In this document: piece by piece, positions 41,928-51,016 of the stretch
How positions within the stretch are numbered: position 1 is the first letter of the stretch
Layout: every line of letters starts with the position of its first letter
NCBI RefSeq assembly: GCF_018919385.1
Contig: NZ_JAHLMF010000001.1
Coordinates: 1-64,000, forward strand
Source of the DNA: Geomonas diazotrophica
GTDB lineage: Bacteria > Desulfobacterota > Desulfuromonadia > Geobacterales > Geobacteraceae
DNA length: 64,000 nt
Direction of reading: 5' to 3'
The notes under the pieces: model-generated
Told to the model about the DNA's origin: nothing
The model's database searches: none
Seen by the model: only the letters and a program-made list of their open reading frames with translations
Translations under genes and position numbers: made by a program

Positions 41928-42830
41928 TCAGATTCCGATCCAGGCTGCCCCGAAGACACCGGCGGAATCCCCCAGCCTGTGCTTGAGGATCGGCGTGCGC
42001 AGGTCGTTGTGAAAGGCGTAGTGCCGCACCCGCTCGACGCCGGCATGGTACAACTCCTCGATGTTGGAAAGACCTCCCCCAAGGACCACCGCATCGGGGT
42101 CGAGGACGGAGATGAGGCCGCCCAGGCTGCGGCCGAAATCGTCGAGGAAGGCGTTGAACGCGAGGAGGGCGCGCGCATCGCCGCGGCGGGCACCGGCCAC
42201 GATCTCCTCCATGGTGAGACTCACGCCGTTGCGCGCGAGGTACGCCGCCTCGACGCCGGACCCGCTGATCTTGGTCTCGATGCAGCCGCGGTTGCCGCAG
42301 TAGCAGGGCGCCCCGGCGGGATCGACGGAGACATGACCCCACTCGCCGCAGATCCGGTGCGGTCCCTCGCGGACCACGCCATGCAGGCAGATCCCGCCCC
42401 CGCAGCCGGTCCCCATGATGACCCCGAACACCACCTGGTGCCCGACGCCCGCCCCCATGCGGCACTCGGCCAGGGTGAAGCAGTCCGCATCGTTGCGCAC
42501 CCCCACCCTTCGCCCCAAAAGCCTCTCCAGGTCAGCCTGGAAGGGGCGGCCGATGAGACAGACCGAGTTGGCGTTGCGCACCAGTCCCGTGACCGCATCC
42601 ACCGAACCCGGAATGCCCACGCCGATGCGATAGTTGGCCCCCTCCGGCAGCCGTGCCGCGAGGTCGCGCACCAGTTGCACCACCGACTCCAGGATGGCCT
42701 GGTACCCCTCGGCCAGGGGGGTGAAGCGGCGCTCCCGCTCCAGGACCGCGTCGCGGGGGTCGAGGAGCACCCCTTCCGTCTTGGTCCCCCCGAGATCGAT
42801 GCCGATGCGAAACATGTCAGCTGCGGTCAT
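41928..42830 (-). CDS. ROK-family sugar kinase (glucokinase/fructokinase-like)
   Basis: A 300-residue protein from ATG 42830 (GGGAG upstream). ATP-binding motif RIGIDLGGTKTEGVLLD, sugar-binding region GVIMGTGCGGGICLHG and the zinc motif CYCGNRGCIET, preceded by the ROK signature GEWGHVSVD with its His and Glu. Phosphorylates a hexose with ATP. The exact sugar is not decidable from these motifs. Single gene. Confidence 0.88.
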   Translation of the reverse strand: MTAADMFRIGIDLGGTKTEGVLLDPRDAVLERERRFTPLAEGYQAILESVVQLVRDLAARLPEGANYRIGVGIPGSVDAVTGLVRNANSVCLIGRPFQADLERLLGRRVGVRNDADCFTLAECRMGAGVGHQVVFGVIMGTGCGGGICLHGVVREGPHRICGEWGHVSVDPAGAPCYCGNRGCIETKISGSGVEAAYLARNGVSLTMEEIVAGARRGDARALLAFNAFLDDFGRSLGGLISVLDPDAVVLGGGLSNIEELYHAGVERVRHYAFHNDLRTPILKHRLGDSAGVFGAAWIGI

Positions 42831-42960
42831 TTGTGCTCCCGAAACAGACCAGCCCCCGCAAGCGGAGGCTGCCCGGATCTTCGAAATGCAGGTGTGAGCT
42901 CTCATCCGGAGGCTGCAAGAGACCTAAGCGTTGGGGGTGCCCGGTCCAGCCCCCGGCCCC

Positions 42961-43680
42961 CTAGCTTTTAGCTACTTCCTCTTCCGGCTCCACCTTTTTC
43001 TCCTTGAAGAACACCACGAAGGCACCGCTCCCACCCATGTCGCTGGGTGCCTGCACGAACTCGGCGACCATCCCCTTGCCGTGCTCCCTGAGCCAGTTGG
43101 CGACGGCAACCTTCACCACCGGCTCGCCCGGGGAATTGTTCCCCTTTCCGGTGATCACCAGCACCCCCTTCTGCCCTCGGTTGTAGGCGGCTTTCACGAA
43201 GCGGTCCAGGTTTTCCAGCGCCTCGTCCCTGGTCAGTCCGTGCAGGTCGAGCTGCAGGTCGATCCTGATGCCGCCACGGCGGACCTGGCGCAGCCGGTTT
43301 ACCGCCGCAGGTCGCGGGGCCGGCTCATCGTCCTGGATCTGGTCGGAAAAACGGACGTCGAGCCGCAGGGCCTCAAGGGCTTTGAAGAAAACCTCGTGGT
43401 CCTCCTCGTCGCGCCGGGCCTTCACCGTCTGCTGGGCTTTCACCTGCGCCGGAGCGGGGCTCCCCGACAGGCGCCTTACCCCTGCCACGGCTTCGAAGAA
43501 CAGCAGCTCGTCCGACAGCTCCTGCACCGCCTTCGCCGGCTTCTCCTCCTTCTTTTTCGGGGGAGCCGAGGCAACCGGTGCGCCGTGCAGCTCGAGGGAA
43601 GCACCCTTGAGCGCCTTGAACGGTGAGGCGCTGAACTCTTTCTGCTTTGTTTTTTGTTTCTCTTTGTCCTTGTTTTTCAT
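42961..43680 (-). CDS. Smr-domain protein
   Basis: A 239-residue protein. The first ~130 residues are Lys/Glu-rich and low-complexity (KNKDKEKQKTKQKE at the start). The C-terminal Smr domain (~145-235) has LDLHGLTRDEALENLDRFV, VLVITGKGNNSPGEP and APSDMGGSGAFVVFF. Stand-alone Smr proteins have DNA-nicking or RNA endonuclease activity. The L-D-L-H-G and T-G-K-G motifs are both intact. Confidence 0.88.
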   Translation of the reverse strand: MKNKDKEKQKTKQKEFSASPFKALKGASLELHGAPVASAPPKKKEEKPAKAVQELSDELLFFEAVAGVRRLSGSPAPAQVKAQQTVKARRDEEDHEVFFKALEALRLDVRFSDQIQDDEPAPRPAAVNRLRQVRRGGIRIDLQLDLHGLTRDEALENLDRFVKAAYNRGQKGVLVITGKGNNSPGEPVVKVAVANWLREHGKGMVAEFVQAPSDMGGSGAFVVFFKEKKVEPEEEVAKS

Positions 43681-43912
43681 GGGGCGGGCCCTTTCTTTCG
43701 CTTCTGCTCTGCCTGCGGCCCGATCCTGCGGAGTGACAGATGCGCGCTAGCACAAGCTGCTGTTTTTACAGACATTGAAGGTGGAAGGTGTGCGATTTCG
43801 ACAGAGGAGATAAATTAGCCTGCTCCAATCGGCATGGTATACTACCAAGGTTTTGGGGCGTATGTCAACGAAGAGTGTCGCGACCGAGCGGCACTCACGC
43901 GGGGGAAGGTGC

Positions 43913-45346
43913 ATGGAAAGCTACGGCAACTACCCGAACCAAGCGGTCCGCAAAGACGGGATGGACGACTCCGGCCTGGAAATAGCCTCCCTGCTGGTGA
44001 AATCCGGGTACCTGGCGGAGAACCAGCTTGCCTACGCCCAGCGGGTGAAGACCAAGCTGGTGACGCCGAGGACGCTGATCGCGGTGCTGCTCGAACTCGG
44101 TTTTTTCAGCCGTGAGCAGTTGCGCGAGACCCTGCGCAGCAACATCGTTTCGGTGAAGCTGGGCGCCCTGCTGGTGGAGCTTGGCTACCTGAAACCGGCC
44201 GAGTTGCAAGCGGCGCTCGGCATCCAGCGCGACGGTGACAACTGCAAGATGCTCGGCGAGATCCTTGTGGAGCAGCGCTTCATCGAGGAGTACACGCTGG
44301 CTGAGGTGCTGGCATTCCAGTTGGGCTACCCGTTCATCGATCTGCAGGCCTCCGACATCGACCGATCGCTTTTGGCCAAGGTCCCGCAACACTGGCTCGC
44401 GCAGCACAACTTCGTCCCGGTCCGGGAGGAGAACGGGCAGATACTGGTGGCGATAGCGGACCCTTTGAACCTGGAGGGAAGACGAACCGCCGAAAAGCTT
44501 TTCGGCCAGGGGAACACCATCTTCACCATCTGCACCATGAAGGCGATCCGCGAGGCCTTCACCCTCCTGAAGCGGGGGATGATCCAGGGTGACGGCACAG
44601 CGACCGACGAGCACACCGTCACCGGCATCGTCAACACCATCTTCGAAGAGGCGCTCAAGGAGGGGGCCAGCGACATCCACATCGAGCCGATGCGCAGCGT
44701 GCTCCGGGTACGCTTCCGCCGGGACGGGATGCTGGTGCTCTACAAGGACCTCGCCAAGGAGCTGGCGCTGCCGGTGAGCAGCAGGATCAAGGTGATGGCC
44801 GAGGCCGACATCGCCGAGCGAAGGAGGCACCAGGACGGCAGGATCTGCTACGAAAGCCCCAAAACCGGCGCCACCCTCGACATGAGGGTCTCCTTCTACA
44901 TCACCATCCACGGCGAAAAGATCGTGCTGCGCCTTTTGAGCATGAAGGGTGAGCTTTTGGACCTCAAGGAGATCGGGATGCCCGGGCGCATGCTGGAGCG
45001 CTTCATCGACGACGCCCTCGACACCCCAAGCGGCGTCCTCATCGTCACCGGCCCCACCGGCAGCGGCAAGACCTCGACCCTGTACAGCTGCGTGCAGCAC
45101 CTGAACGAGCTCTCGACCAGCATCGACCATCACACCGAACTCGCCGACACCGGCAACGTGCTGTTGAGCCTGGTGCGGCTGGTGGATCACGCCTGCCGGA
45201 AGCTGGGGCTTGGAGGGGCGCCGGAGCCGAACCTGATGCTGGCGGCGACCTTCGAGGCGCAAAGCATGGGGATCAAGGAGATCATGCTCGCGGAGCTGGA
45301 GATCATGATCGAGGACGCCATGGAGATGGTCACCGCTGCCGCTTGA
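43913..45346 (+). CDS. GspE/PilB-type ATPase with C-terminus replaced by an HDOD-like tail
   Basis: A 477-residue frame from ATG 43913 (GGGGGAAGG upstream). MshEN-type N-domain ~35-200 (LGALLVELGYLKPAELQAAL, LGEILVEQRFI), then the N2 domain with ASDIHIEPMRSVLRVRFRRDG and the Walker A GPTGSGKTST (~380). Right after ELSTSI (about 45120) the family sequence stops: the Asp box, Walker B, His box and tetra-Cys motif are missing. Instead it continues as DHHTELADTGNVLLSLVRLVDHACRKLGLGG and on to the end, which looks like the C-terminal ~75 residues of an HDOD signalling protein. ATP hydrolysis should be abolished. Either a genuine in-frame deletion fused two genes or the assembly dropped a segment. 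The last 17 bases overlap the convergent PilZ gene. Confidence 0.8.
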   Translation: MESYGNYPNQAVRKDGMDDSGLEIASLLVKSGYLAENQLAYAQRVKTKLVTPRTLIAVLLELGFFSREQLRETLRSNIVSVKLGALLVELGYLKPAELQAALGIQRDGDNCKMLGEILVEQRFIEEYTLAEVLAFQLGYPFIDLQASDIDRSLLAKVPQHWLAQHNFVPVREENGQILVAIADPLNLEGRRTAEKLFGQGNTIFTICTMKAIREAFTLLKRGMIQGDGTATDEHTVTGIVNTIFEEALKEGASDIHIEPMRSVLRVRFRRDGMLVLYKDLAKELALPVSSRIKVMAEADIAERRRHQDGRICYESPKTGATLDMRVSFYITIHGEKIVLRLLSMKGELLDLKEIGMPGRMLERFIDDALDTPSGVLIVTGPTGSGKTSTLYSCVQHLNELSTSIDHHTELADTGNVLLSLVRLVDHACRKLGLGGAPEPNLMLAATFEAQSMGIKEIMLAELEIMIEDAMEMVTAAA

Positions 45347-46319
45347 GGAACTCCACGAATCCCTCGTCGAAAATCCGCTGCACCTCCCATTTTTCGCCCC
45401 GGTCCTTGGCCATGCGGATGGCCCGCACCTGGCACCCTATGAAGGCGACCAGGAGGATGAAGGCCAGGGCGATCTGCAGGCGCCAGGCGAAGGGGGACAG
45501 ACCCGGCTCCGGGGACGGCAGCACCCTCGGGGTTTGCTGGGAAAGTTGCAGCAGTTGCTGCGCCGATATGTAGCCGATCAGGCGGTCACGGTCGGCCTCA
45601 TCGATCATGCGGTAGCGCACCGCGGTGCTGAAACGGACCTGATCGGTCAGGTCCCGCACCTCGACCACCTCCCCCACGATCTCGACCGGGTGCTTGGCGT
45701 TGGGGATGTAGATGCTGAGCTCGATCAGCTGCCCCGCGATCAACTTCTCGTTGATGTTGATGCGCAGGCCGCCCCCCGAGATGTTGGCCGCCACCGGCGG
45801 GGTTTCCCTGCGTTTTTCCAGCCTGGCCCGGATCTCCTCCCTGCTGTCCTCGAGTTCCTCCGGTTCGCCCGGTTCCGGGGTCTGCGCCGCGAACTCCATC
45901 TCCCGGCGCCGTTCCAGCCAGCGCAGCCTCACGTCCGCCTCGATCTGGGACAGGGGAAGCCGGTAGTCCAGGGGGAGATAGACGTCCTGGCGATAGTACT
46001 CCCTGGGCTCGAAGGGGTAGACGTCTTCGATCAGCCGCAGCGCCAGGCGGTGCTCCGCGGCGTCGATGCGGACCAGTACCGCGCGGCAGGTGAGCGCCTG
46101 TTCCTGGTCGGGTAGCCCCACGTTCAGGGTATGGCCGGTCTCGAGCCTCGCTTCCTCGGGGAGCTGGTCCCGCGAGAGATCGACCAGCAGCAGGTCGTCG
46201 TCCAGCGTGGCGACCATCCCCCATTCCGGGAACCAGCCGCCTCCTTCCAGCGGTATCCCCACGCGGACCCTGAGTCCTTCATGGAAGTATCTCGCGTACT
46301 GTTCCAGCTCCTCAGCCAT
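45330..46319 (-). CDS. PilZ-domain membrane protein (YcgR-like)
   Basis: A 329-residue protein from ATG 46319 (GGAGGC upstream). The N-terminal ~100 residues form a YcgR-type barrel. A PilZ-like domain spans ~105-240 with YYRQDVYLPLDYRL as the R-x-x-x-R region and ANISGGGLRIN as the N-x-S-x-x-G motif; an acidic insertion (~145-160) separates them. One membrane segment (LQIALAFILLVAFIGCQV) lies near residue 290. Likely a c-di-GMP-responsive membrane protein; the neighbouring pilus/secretion-type ATPase remnant suggests a surface-structure role. Confidence 0.8.
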   Translation of the reverse strand: MAEELEQYARYFHEGLRVRVGIPLEGGGWFPEWGMVATLDDDLLLVDLSRDQLPEEARLETGHTLNVGLPDQEQALTCRAVLVRIDAAEHRLALRLIEDVYPFEPREYYRQDVYLPLDYRLPLSQIEADVRLRWLERRREMEFAAQTPEPGEPEELEDSREEIRARLEKRRETPPVAANISGGGLRININEKLIAGQLIELSIYIPNAKHPVEIVGEVVEVRDLTDQVRFSTAVRYRMIDEADRDRLIGYISAQQLLQLSQQTPRVLPSPEPGLSPFAWRLQIALAFILLVAFIGCQVRAIRMAKDRGEKWEVQRIFDEGFVEFLKRQR

Positions 46320-46367
46320 GACGCCTCCGTCCCTCAAGCTCCTCTTCGGCGGCTGCCGCCGAAAACG

Positions 46368-49046
46368 TTAGTGGGCCTCGGCCCAGTTCAGGCCGAAGTT
46401 GAGGTCTACCTTGAGCGGGACGGAGAGGGGAAGCGCCCCCTCCATCTCGCTGCGCACCAGCTCAGCCATCAGCTCCCGCTCGTTTTCAGGCACCTCGAAC
46501 ACCAGTTCGTCGTGCACCTGCATGATCAGGCGGCTGGCCACCCGCTCGTCGCGCATGCGGCGGGAGACCTTGATCATGGCCGCCTTGATGATGTCCGCTG
46601 CCGAGCCCTGGATCGGGTAGTTGGTGGCGTTTCTCTGGGCGAAGGCGCGCACGTTGCCGTTTTTGCTGGCGATCTCCGGGATCTGCAGCCTCCTCCCCAG
46701 GATGGTGGTGACGAAGCCGCAGGTCTCGGCCTCGGAGATGCAGCTGTCCAAGAAGCTCCTGGCACCGGCGTGGCGTTCGAAATAGTTGTCGATGAAGGCC
46801 TTGGCCTGCTTGGCGGTGACTCCCAGTTCCTTGGCCAGCGAAAAAGCCCCCTGGCCGTAGATGATGCCGAAGTTGATCACCTTGGCCTGGCGCCGCATCT
46901 CGGGGGTGACCAGTTCCGGGAACATGCCGAAGACCTCGGCGGCGGTGCGACGGTGGACGTCCTCGCCGGAGGCGAACGCTTCGCAGAGGACACGGTCGCC
47001 GGAGAGGTGCGCCAGCACCCGCAGCTCGATCTGGGAATAGTCGGCCGAAAGGATCAGGCTTCCCGGCTCGGCCACGAAGGCGCGCCTGATGTCGCGCCCC
47101 TCCGCTCCGCGCACCGGGATGTTCTGCAGGTTCGGATCGGACGAGGAGAGCCTGCCGGTGTTGGTGACCGCCTGGTTGTAGGAGGTGTGCACCCGCCCGG
47201 TCCTGGGATCGACCAGCTTGGGGAGGGCGTCGGTGTAGGTCGACTTAAGCTTCGAGATGCTCCGGTACTGCAGCAGCAGCCGCGCCACCTCGTGCTGCTC
47301 GGCCAGCCGCTCCAGCTCCTCGACGTTGGTGGACCAGCCGGTCTTACCCTTGGTCTTCTTGCCGACCGCGAGCCCCATCCGCTCGAAAAGCATCTCCCCC
47401 AGCTGTTTGGGCGAGTTTATGTTGAAGGGGCCGCCGCAGTGGTCGTGGATCTTCGCCTCCAGCTCGATGAGCTGCTTGCCGAACCCGGTGGAAAGCTCCT
47501 TCATGAGCTCCGGGTCGAGCTTCACGCCGCACAGCTCCATGTCCGCCAGGATCTCCAGGAGCGGCATCTCGAGGTCGAAGAGGAGCTCCTCCATCCCCTG
47601 CTCGCGCACCTTGGGGAGCAGGATCTCGTGCAGCAGGAAGGTGGCGTCGGCGTCCTCGCAGGAGTAGGGGCCGGCGCGGTCCAGGTCCACCTCGGAGAAG
47701 TTCAGCTCGCACTTGCCGCTGCCCGCCACCTCTGCGTAGGAGATCATGCGGTGGTCCAGGTACTCAAGCGCCAGGGCGTCGAGCCCCTGGCTGTTGCGCG
47801 ACGGGTTGACCAGGTACGCCGCCAGCATGGTGTCGCACCAGATGCCGGCCAGTTTCACGCCGGAAAGTTGCAGCACCTGGTAGTCGTACTTCAGGTTCTG
47901 GCCGATCTTCTTGCGGGCGGGGTCGGTGAGAAGCGGTCCCAGGAGTTCCAGCACCAGCTTTTCGGGGAGCTGTTCCGGGGCGCCCAGGTAGCGGTGCCCG
48001 ACCGGGATGTAGTAGGCCTCGTGGGAATGGCAGCTGACCGCGTAGCCGACGATGCAGGCCTCGAACGGGTTGAGGCTCGTCGTCTCCAGGTCGATGGCGA
48101 AGGCAGGCGCCTTTTCCAGCTTCGCCACGAGCTCGCGCAGCTCGGCCTCGGTCAGCACCAGCGCGTAGCGGTCGCAGGAAAGGGTGGGCGAGCTGGTCAG
48201 GTCCTTCAACAAGGTGGCGAAACCGTACTCGCGGAACAGCGCTGCCAGCCGGCGGTTGTCCGGAGGGGTCACCGCGAAATCGTCGATGTCGTACTCGATG
48301 GGGACGTTGCAGTCGATGGTGGCCAGGGTGCGGCACAGGCGGGCCTGGTCGGCGAACTCGACCAGCCGCTCCCCGGTCTTCCCCTTCACCTCGGAGGCCC
48401 TCGCGAGCAGCTCGTCCAGCGAGCCGAACTCCTGCAGGAGCTTCTTGGCCGTCACCTCCCCGACCCCCGGGACGCCGGGTATGTTGTCGGAGGTGTCCCC
48501 CCAAAGCGCCAGCACGTCTACCACCCGTCCCGGCTCCACGCCGAACTTCTCGATGACGTCGGGGATGCCGAAGCTCTTGTCCTTCATGGTGTCCAAAAGC
48601 GTCACGTGCTCGGTGACGACCTGCATCAGGTCCTTGTCGCCGGTGACCACCACGCAGTCGAGCCCCGCCGCCTCGGCCTTCTTGGCGATGGTCCCGATGA
48701 TGTCGTCCGCCTCCCAGCCGGGAAGCTCCAGCGCCGGGATGTTGAAGGCCCGCACCATCTGCTTGATCGGCTCGATCTGCTGGGCCAGATCCTCGGGCAT
48801 GGCGCTCCTGGTCGCCTTGTAGGCGGGGAAGAGCTCGTTTCTGAAGGTGATCTTGCCGGCGTCGAAGACCACGGCGACGTGCGCGGGAGCCCGGTCCTTC
48901 ATGACCTTCAGGAGCATCTGGGTGAAACCGTAGAGCGCGTTGGTGGGGAAGCCGTTGGGGGAGCTCAGGTGGCGGATGGCGAAATAGGCCCGGTAGATAT
49001 AGGAGGAGCCGTCCAAAAGGTACAGGGTTTCTCTCTCGGCCGTCAC
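46368..49046 (-). CDS. polA: DNA polymerase I
   Basis: An 892-residue enzyme starting at GTG 49046, directly after the stop of the upstream DUF4177-like gene (TAG then GTG). The 5'-3' exonuclease domain covers ~1-290 (LYLLDGSSYIYRAYFA, GWEADDIIGTIA, TGDKDLMQVV). The 3'-5' exonuclease ~310-500 keeps the catalytic D-x-E (AIDLETTSLNP) and KYDYQVLQ, so proofreading should be active. Polymerase motifs A, B and C are DYSQIELRVLAHLSGD, RRQAKVINFGIIYG and QVHDELVFEVP. Used in Okazaki fragment processing and repair. Complete and of normal length. Confidence 0.98.
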   Translation of the reverse strand: MTAERETLYLLDGSSYIYRAYFAIRHLSSPNGFPTNALYGFTQMLLKVMKDRAPAHVAVVFDAGKITFRNELFPAYKATRSAMPEDLAQQIEPIKQMVRAFNIPALELPGWEADDIIGTIAKKAEAAGLDCVVVTGDKDLMQVVTEHVTLLDTMKDKSFGIPDVIEKFGVEPGRVVDVLALWGDTSDNIPGVPGVGEVTAKKLLQEFGSLDELLARASEVKGKTGERLVEFADQARLCRTLATIDCNVPIEYDIDDFAVTPPDNRRLAALFREYGFATLLKDLTSSPTLSCDRYALVLTEAELRELVAKLEKAPAFAIDLETTSLNPFEACIVGYAVSCHSHEAYYIPVGHRYLGAPEQLPEKLVLELLGPLLTDPARKKIGQNLKYDYQVLQLSGVKLAGIWCDTMLAAYLVNPSRNSQGLDALALEYLDHRMISYAEVAGSGKCELNFSEVDLDRAGPYSCEDADATFLLHEILLPKVREQGMEELLFDLEMPLLEILADMELCGVKLDPELMKELSTGFGKQLIELEAKIHDHCGGPFNINSPKQLGEMLFERMGLAVGKKTKGKTGWSTNVEELERLAEQHEVARLLLQYRSISKLKSTYTDALPKLVDPRTGRVHTSYNQAVTNTGRLSSSDPNLQNIPVRGAEGRDIRRAFVAEPGSLILSADYSQIELRVLAHLSGDRVLCEAFASGEDVHRRTAAEVFGMFPELVTPEMRRQAKVINFGIIYGQGAFSLAKELGVTAKQAKAFIDNYFERHAGARSFLDSCISEAETCGFVTTILGRRLQIPEIASKNGNVRAFAQRNATNYPIQGSAADIIKAAMIKVSRRMRDERVASRLIMQVHDELVFEVPENERELMAELVRSEMEGALPLSVPLKVDLNFGLNWAEAH

Positions 49047-49220
49047 CTAGTTCTCCTCTTTGGTGAAGACCACGAAGGCCATGGCCGGGCGCTTGCTGGC
49101 GTCACGCATGGCGAACTGCATGGCGTCGAATTTCCATCCCTTCCGGGTCCATTCGTTGAGCGCCTCCTCGATGGCGTCCTCGGAAACGTGGCTTAACTCG
49201 ACCACCTTGTACTGCAGCAT
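49047..49220 (-). CDS. Small DUF4177-like protein
   Basis: A 57-residue protein from ATG 49220 with GAGGAG seven bases upstream, ending in the base before polA. It reads MLQYKVVELSHVSEDAIEE, then LNEWTRKGWKFDAMQF and MAFVVFTKEEN. This is the typical short DUF4177 layout, with a Y-K-V-V start, an amphipathic helix, W-K-F and a final beta strand. Function unknown. Cotranscribed with polA. Confidence 0.75.
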   Translation of the reverse strand: MLQYKVVELSHVSEDAIEEALNEWTRKGWKFDAMQFAMRDASKRPAMAFVVFTKEEN

Positions 49221-49295
49221 AAATACTCCTCACGACTGGGATTTTCCCGGCCATATTATCCGATAAACCCTTATGCTTCAAGGCGAAATGTTCTG

Positions 49296-49323
49296 TTGCA
49301 AAAAAGATCCAAACTGCTATGAT
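49296..49323 (+). promoter_or_regulatory. Promoter for the small gene at 49405
   Basis: TTGCAA (49296-49301), a 16-base spacer and TATGAT (49318-49323). Confidence 0.5.
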
Positions 49324-49404
49324 TCACAAAAATAAAAAAAGGGGGTGCAGCAAGTTCAGGCAGTTAGGCGTCGGCGTTAACAACCAGGTAAAAGGGGAGC
49401 CAGC

Positions 49405-49578
49405 ATGGCACGAGACGAAGAAAAAACCATCGACGAATTGGCACAGCGGATGGAAATCAACCTGGCAATGGACTACGAGAAAAAGGACTTGAAGGCACAA
49501 AGGGAGTTGGTCAAACAACACCTCTACGACGGCTCCAAAAAATTGAAGCACACCGTACCCAAAGGGAAGCGGATTTAA
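49405..49578 (+). CDS. Small highly charged hypothetical protein
   Basis: A 57-residue protein from ATG 49405 with AAAGGGGAG upstream. It is almost entirely helical and charged (MARDEEKTIDELAQRMEINL, then YEKKDLKAQRELVKQHLYDG), with a basic tail. No family is recognised. It has its own promoter and lies 104 bases before the small heat shock gene. Confidence 0.6.
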   Translation: MARDEEKTIDELAQRMEINLAMDYEKKDLKAQRELVKQHLYDGSKKLKHTVPKGKRI

Positions 49579-49682
49579 ACCAGAAGAAGGAAACAACGGG
49601 GAGGGGGCTTGAGGAAACGGCTCCCTCCCCTTAAATTTTGCCTACCATACGCGCCCGGTGGCGCACCTTGCGGAGGGAGAAG

Positions 49683-50105
49683 ATGGCGATCGTCAGGTAC
49701 AACCCGCTCAGCGAACTCAGAAGCATGCAGGACAAGATGAACCGGCTGCTGGACCTGGCCTGGACCCGCGAGATCGGGGAGGAGATCAGGGAGGGGGTCT
49801 GGCACCCGCCGGCCGACGTCTACGAGAGCAACGCGGCGGTGACCATCAAGGTGGAGCTTCCGGACCTGGAGCTGGACGACATCGACATCAGGGCGGAAGA
49901 CCACACCCTCACCATCAAGGGGGAAAGAAAGCACAGCGAGGAGATACGGAAGGAAAACTTTCACCGGATCGAGCGTTTCTTCGGCCCCTTCCAAAGGAGC
50001 TTCGCCGTCCCTCCCGACTTCGACACCACGGGCTTCAGCGCGAGCTGCGACTGCGGCGTCCTCACCATCGTCATCCCCAAGACCATCACGGTGGAGATCA
50101 CCTGA
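49683..50105 (+). CDS. Hsp20-family small heat shock protein
   Basis: A 140-residue protein from ATG 49683 (CGGAGGGAG upstream). The alpha-crystallin domain spans ~40-130: WHPPADVYESNAAVTIKVELPDLELDDIDIRAEDHTLTIKGERK and the end region GVLTIVIPK, the conserved G-V-L-x-[IV]-x-[IV]-P-K. The N-terminal arm starts NPLSELRSMQDKMNRLLDL. ATP-independent holdase chaperone that forms oligomers. No CIRCE or HAIR-type element was found in the short upstream region. Confidence 0.95.
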   Translation: MAIVRYNPLSELRSMQDKMNRLLDLAWTREIGEEIREGVWHPPADVYESNAAVTIKVELPDLELDDIDIRAEDHTLTIKGERKHSEEIRKENFHRIERFFGPFQRSFAVPPDFDTTGFSASCDCGVLTIVIPKTITVEIT

Positions 50106-50109
50106 GGGC

Positions 50110-50916
50110 TCACCCCTCGTTCATGCTGCCGGTGCGGTACCCCTGCAGGTCGAGCGACACGTAGGTGAAGCCGGCCTGCCGGAAGAAGTCGAGGGTGCGC
50201 TGCCGAAGCGCCGGCTCCAGCATGCGCCCAAGTTCCGCCTCGGAGAGTTCGATGCGCGCGCTCTCCAGGTGGAACCTCACCCGGTACACCTTGAACCCCT
50301 CCCCCTTCAGAAACTCCTCGCAGCGCTCCACCTGGTTCAGCCTCTGTTCGGTGATCTCGGTGCCGTAGGGGAAACGGCTGGCCAGGCAGGCGTAGGCCTG
50401 CTTGTCCCAGGTGGGGAGGCCCAGCCCCCGGGAAAGCTCCCGTATGTCGGCCTTGGAGAGTCCCGCCTCGAGCAGCGGCGAGCGCACCTTGAGCTCGCAG
50501 GCGGCGACGCGCCCGGGGCGGTAGTCCCCAAGGTCGTCGGTGTTGCTGCCGTCGGCGACAAAGGCGAAGCCGAGTTCGCGCGCCTTGTCGCTGCAGATCC
50601 GAAACAACTCGCTCTTGCAGTGGTAGCAGCGGTCCTTTGGGTTATGGCTGAAACCGGGGATCTCCAGCTCGTTGGATTCGACCAAAAGCTGCGTGGCGCC
50701 GACGGACGCCGCCAGGCGCTTCGCCTCGCTGAGTTCCGATTCGGGGTAGGTGGGTGAGGTTGCGGTGACGGCCAGGACGCTCCCGGTTCCGAGCGTGTCT
50801 ATGGCCGCCTTGAGCAGAAAGGTGGAGTCGACCCCGCCCGAGAAGGCAACCAGGACGGTTCCCATCTCGCGCAGGGCCTCTTGCAGTTTCGTGTATTTTT
50901 CCTGGGGTGATGCCAT
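50110..50916 (-). CDS. larE: ATP-dependent sacrificial sulfur transferase LarE
   Basis: A 268-residue PP-loop enzyme: TVLVAFSGGVDSTFLLKAA (AMP-forming loop), NPKDRCYHCKSELF, ADGSNTDDLGDYRPG and QAYACLASRFPYGTEIT, which carries the Cys that donates sulfur in LarE. It builds the thiocarboxylates of the nickel-pincer nucleotide cofactor used by lactate racemase-type enzymes. larB, larC and a larA homologue are not in the window. Convergent with the Hsp20 gene; upstream lies an Rrf2 regulator on the same strand. Confidence 0.9.
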   Translation of the reverse strand: MASPQEKYTKLQEALREMGTVLVAFSGGVDSTFLLKAAIDTLGTGSVLAVTATSPTYPESELSEAKRLAASVGATQLLVESNELEIPGFSHNPKDRCYHCKSELFRICSDKARELGFAFVADGSNTDDLGDYRPGRVAACELKVRSPLLEAGLSKADIRELSRGLGLPTWDKQAYACLASRFPYGTEITEQRLNQVERCEEFLKGEGFKVYRVRFHLESARIELSEAELGRMLEPALRQRTLDFFRQAGFTYVSLDLQGYRTGSMNEG

Positions 50917-51016
50917 GGTGCCTCGCAGGACCGCCGCCCCGGGGACACGCCGCGTAACTCACAGCCGTTGGTGCCGCCGCGGCTGCAGTCATTTTGTGAT
51001 GGGAGCTGCCCGCCGT

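Noticed and set aside
41846-42193. N-terminal extension of the FKBP gene to 42193
   Set aside because: It reads through the ROK kinase gene in another frame, has no FKBP similarity, and a good ATG start exists at 41845.
46131-49196. Very long open frame of about 1000 codons opposite polA
   Set aside because: It is the antisense shadow of a high-GC gene, with an Arg/Gly/Asp/His-biased composition and no ribosome-binding site; polA motifs on the other strand are unambiguous.
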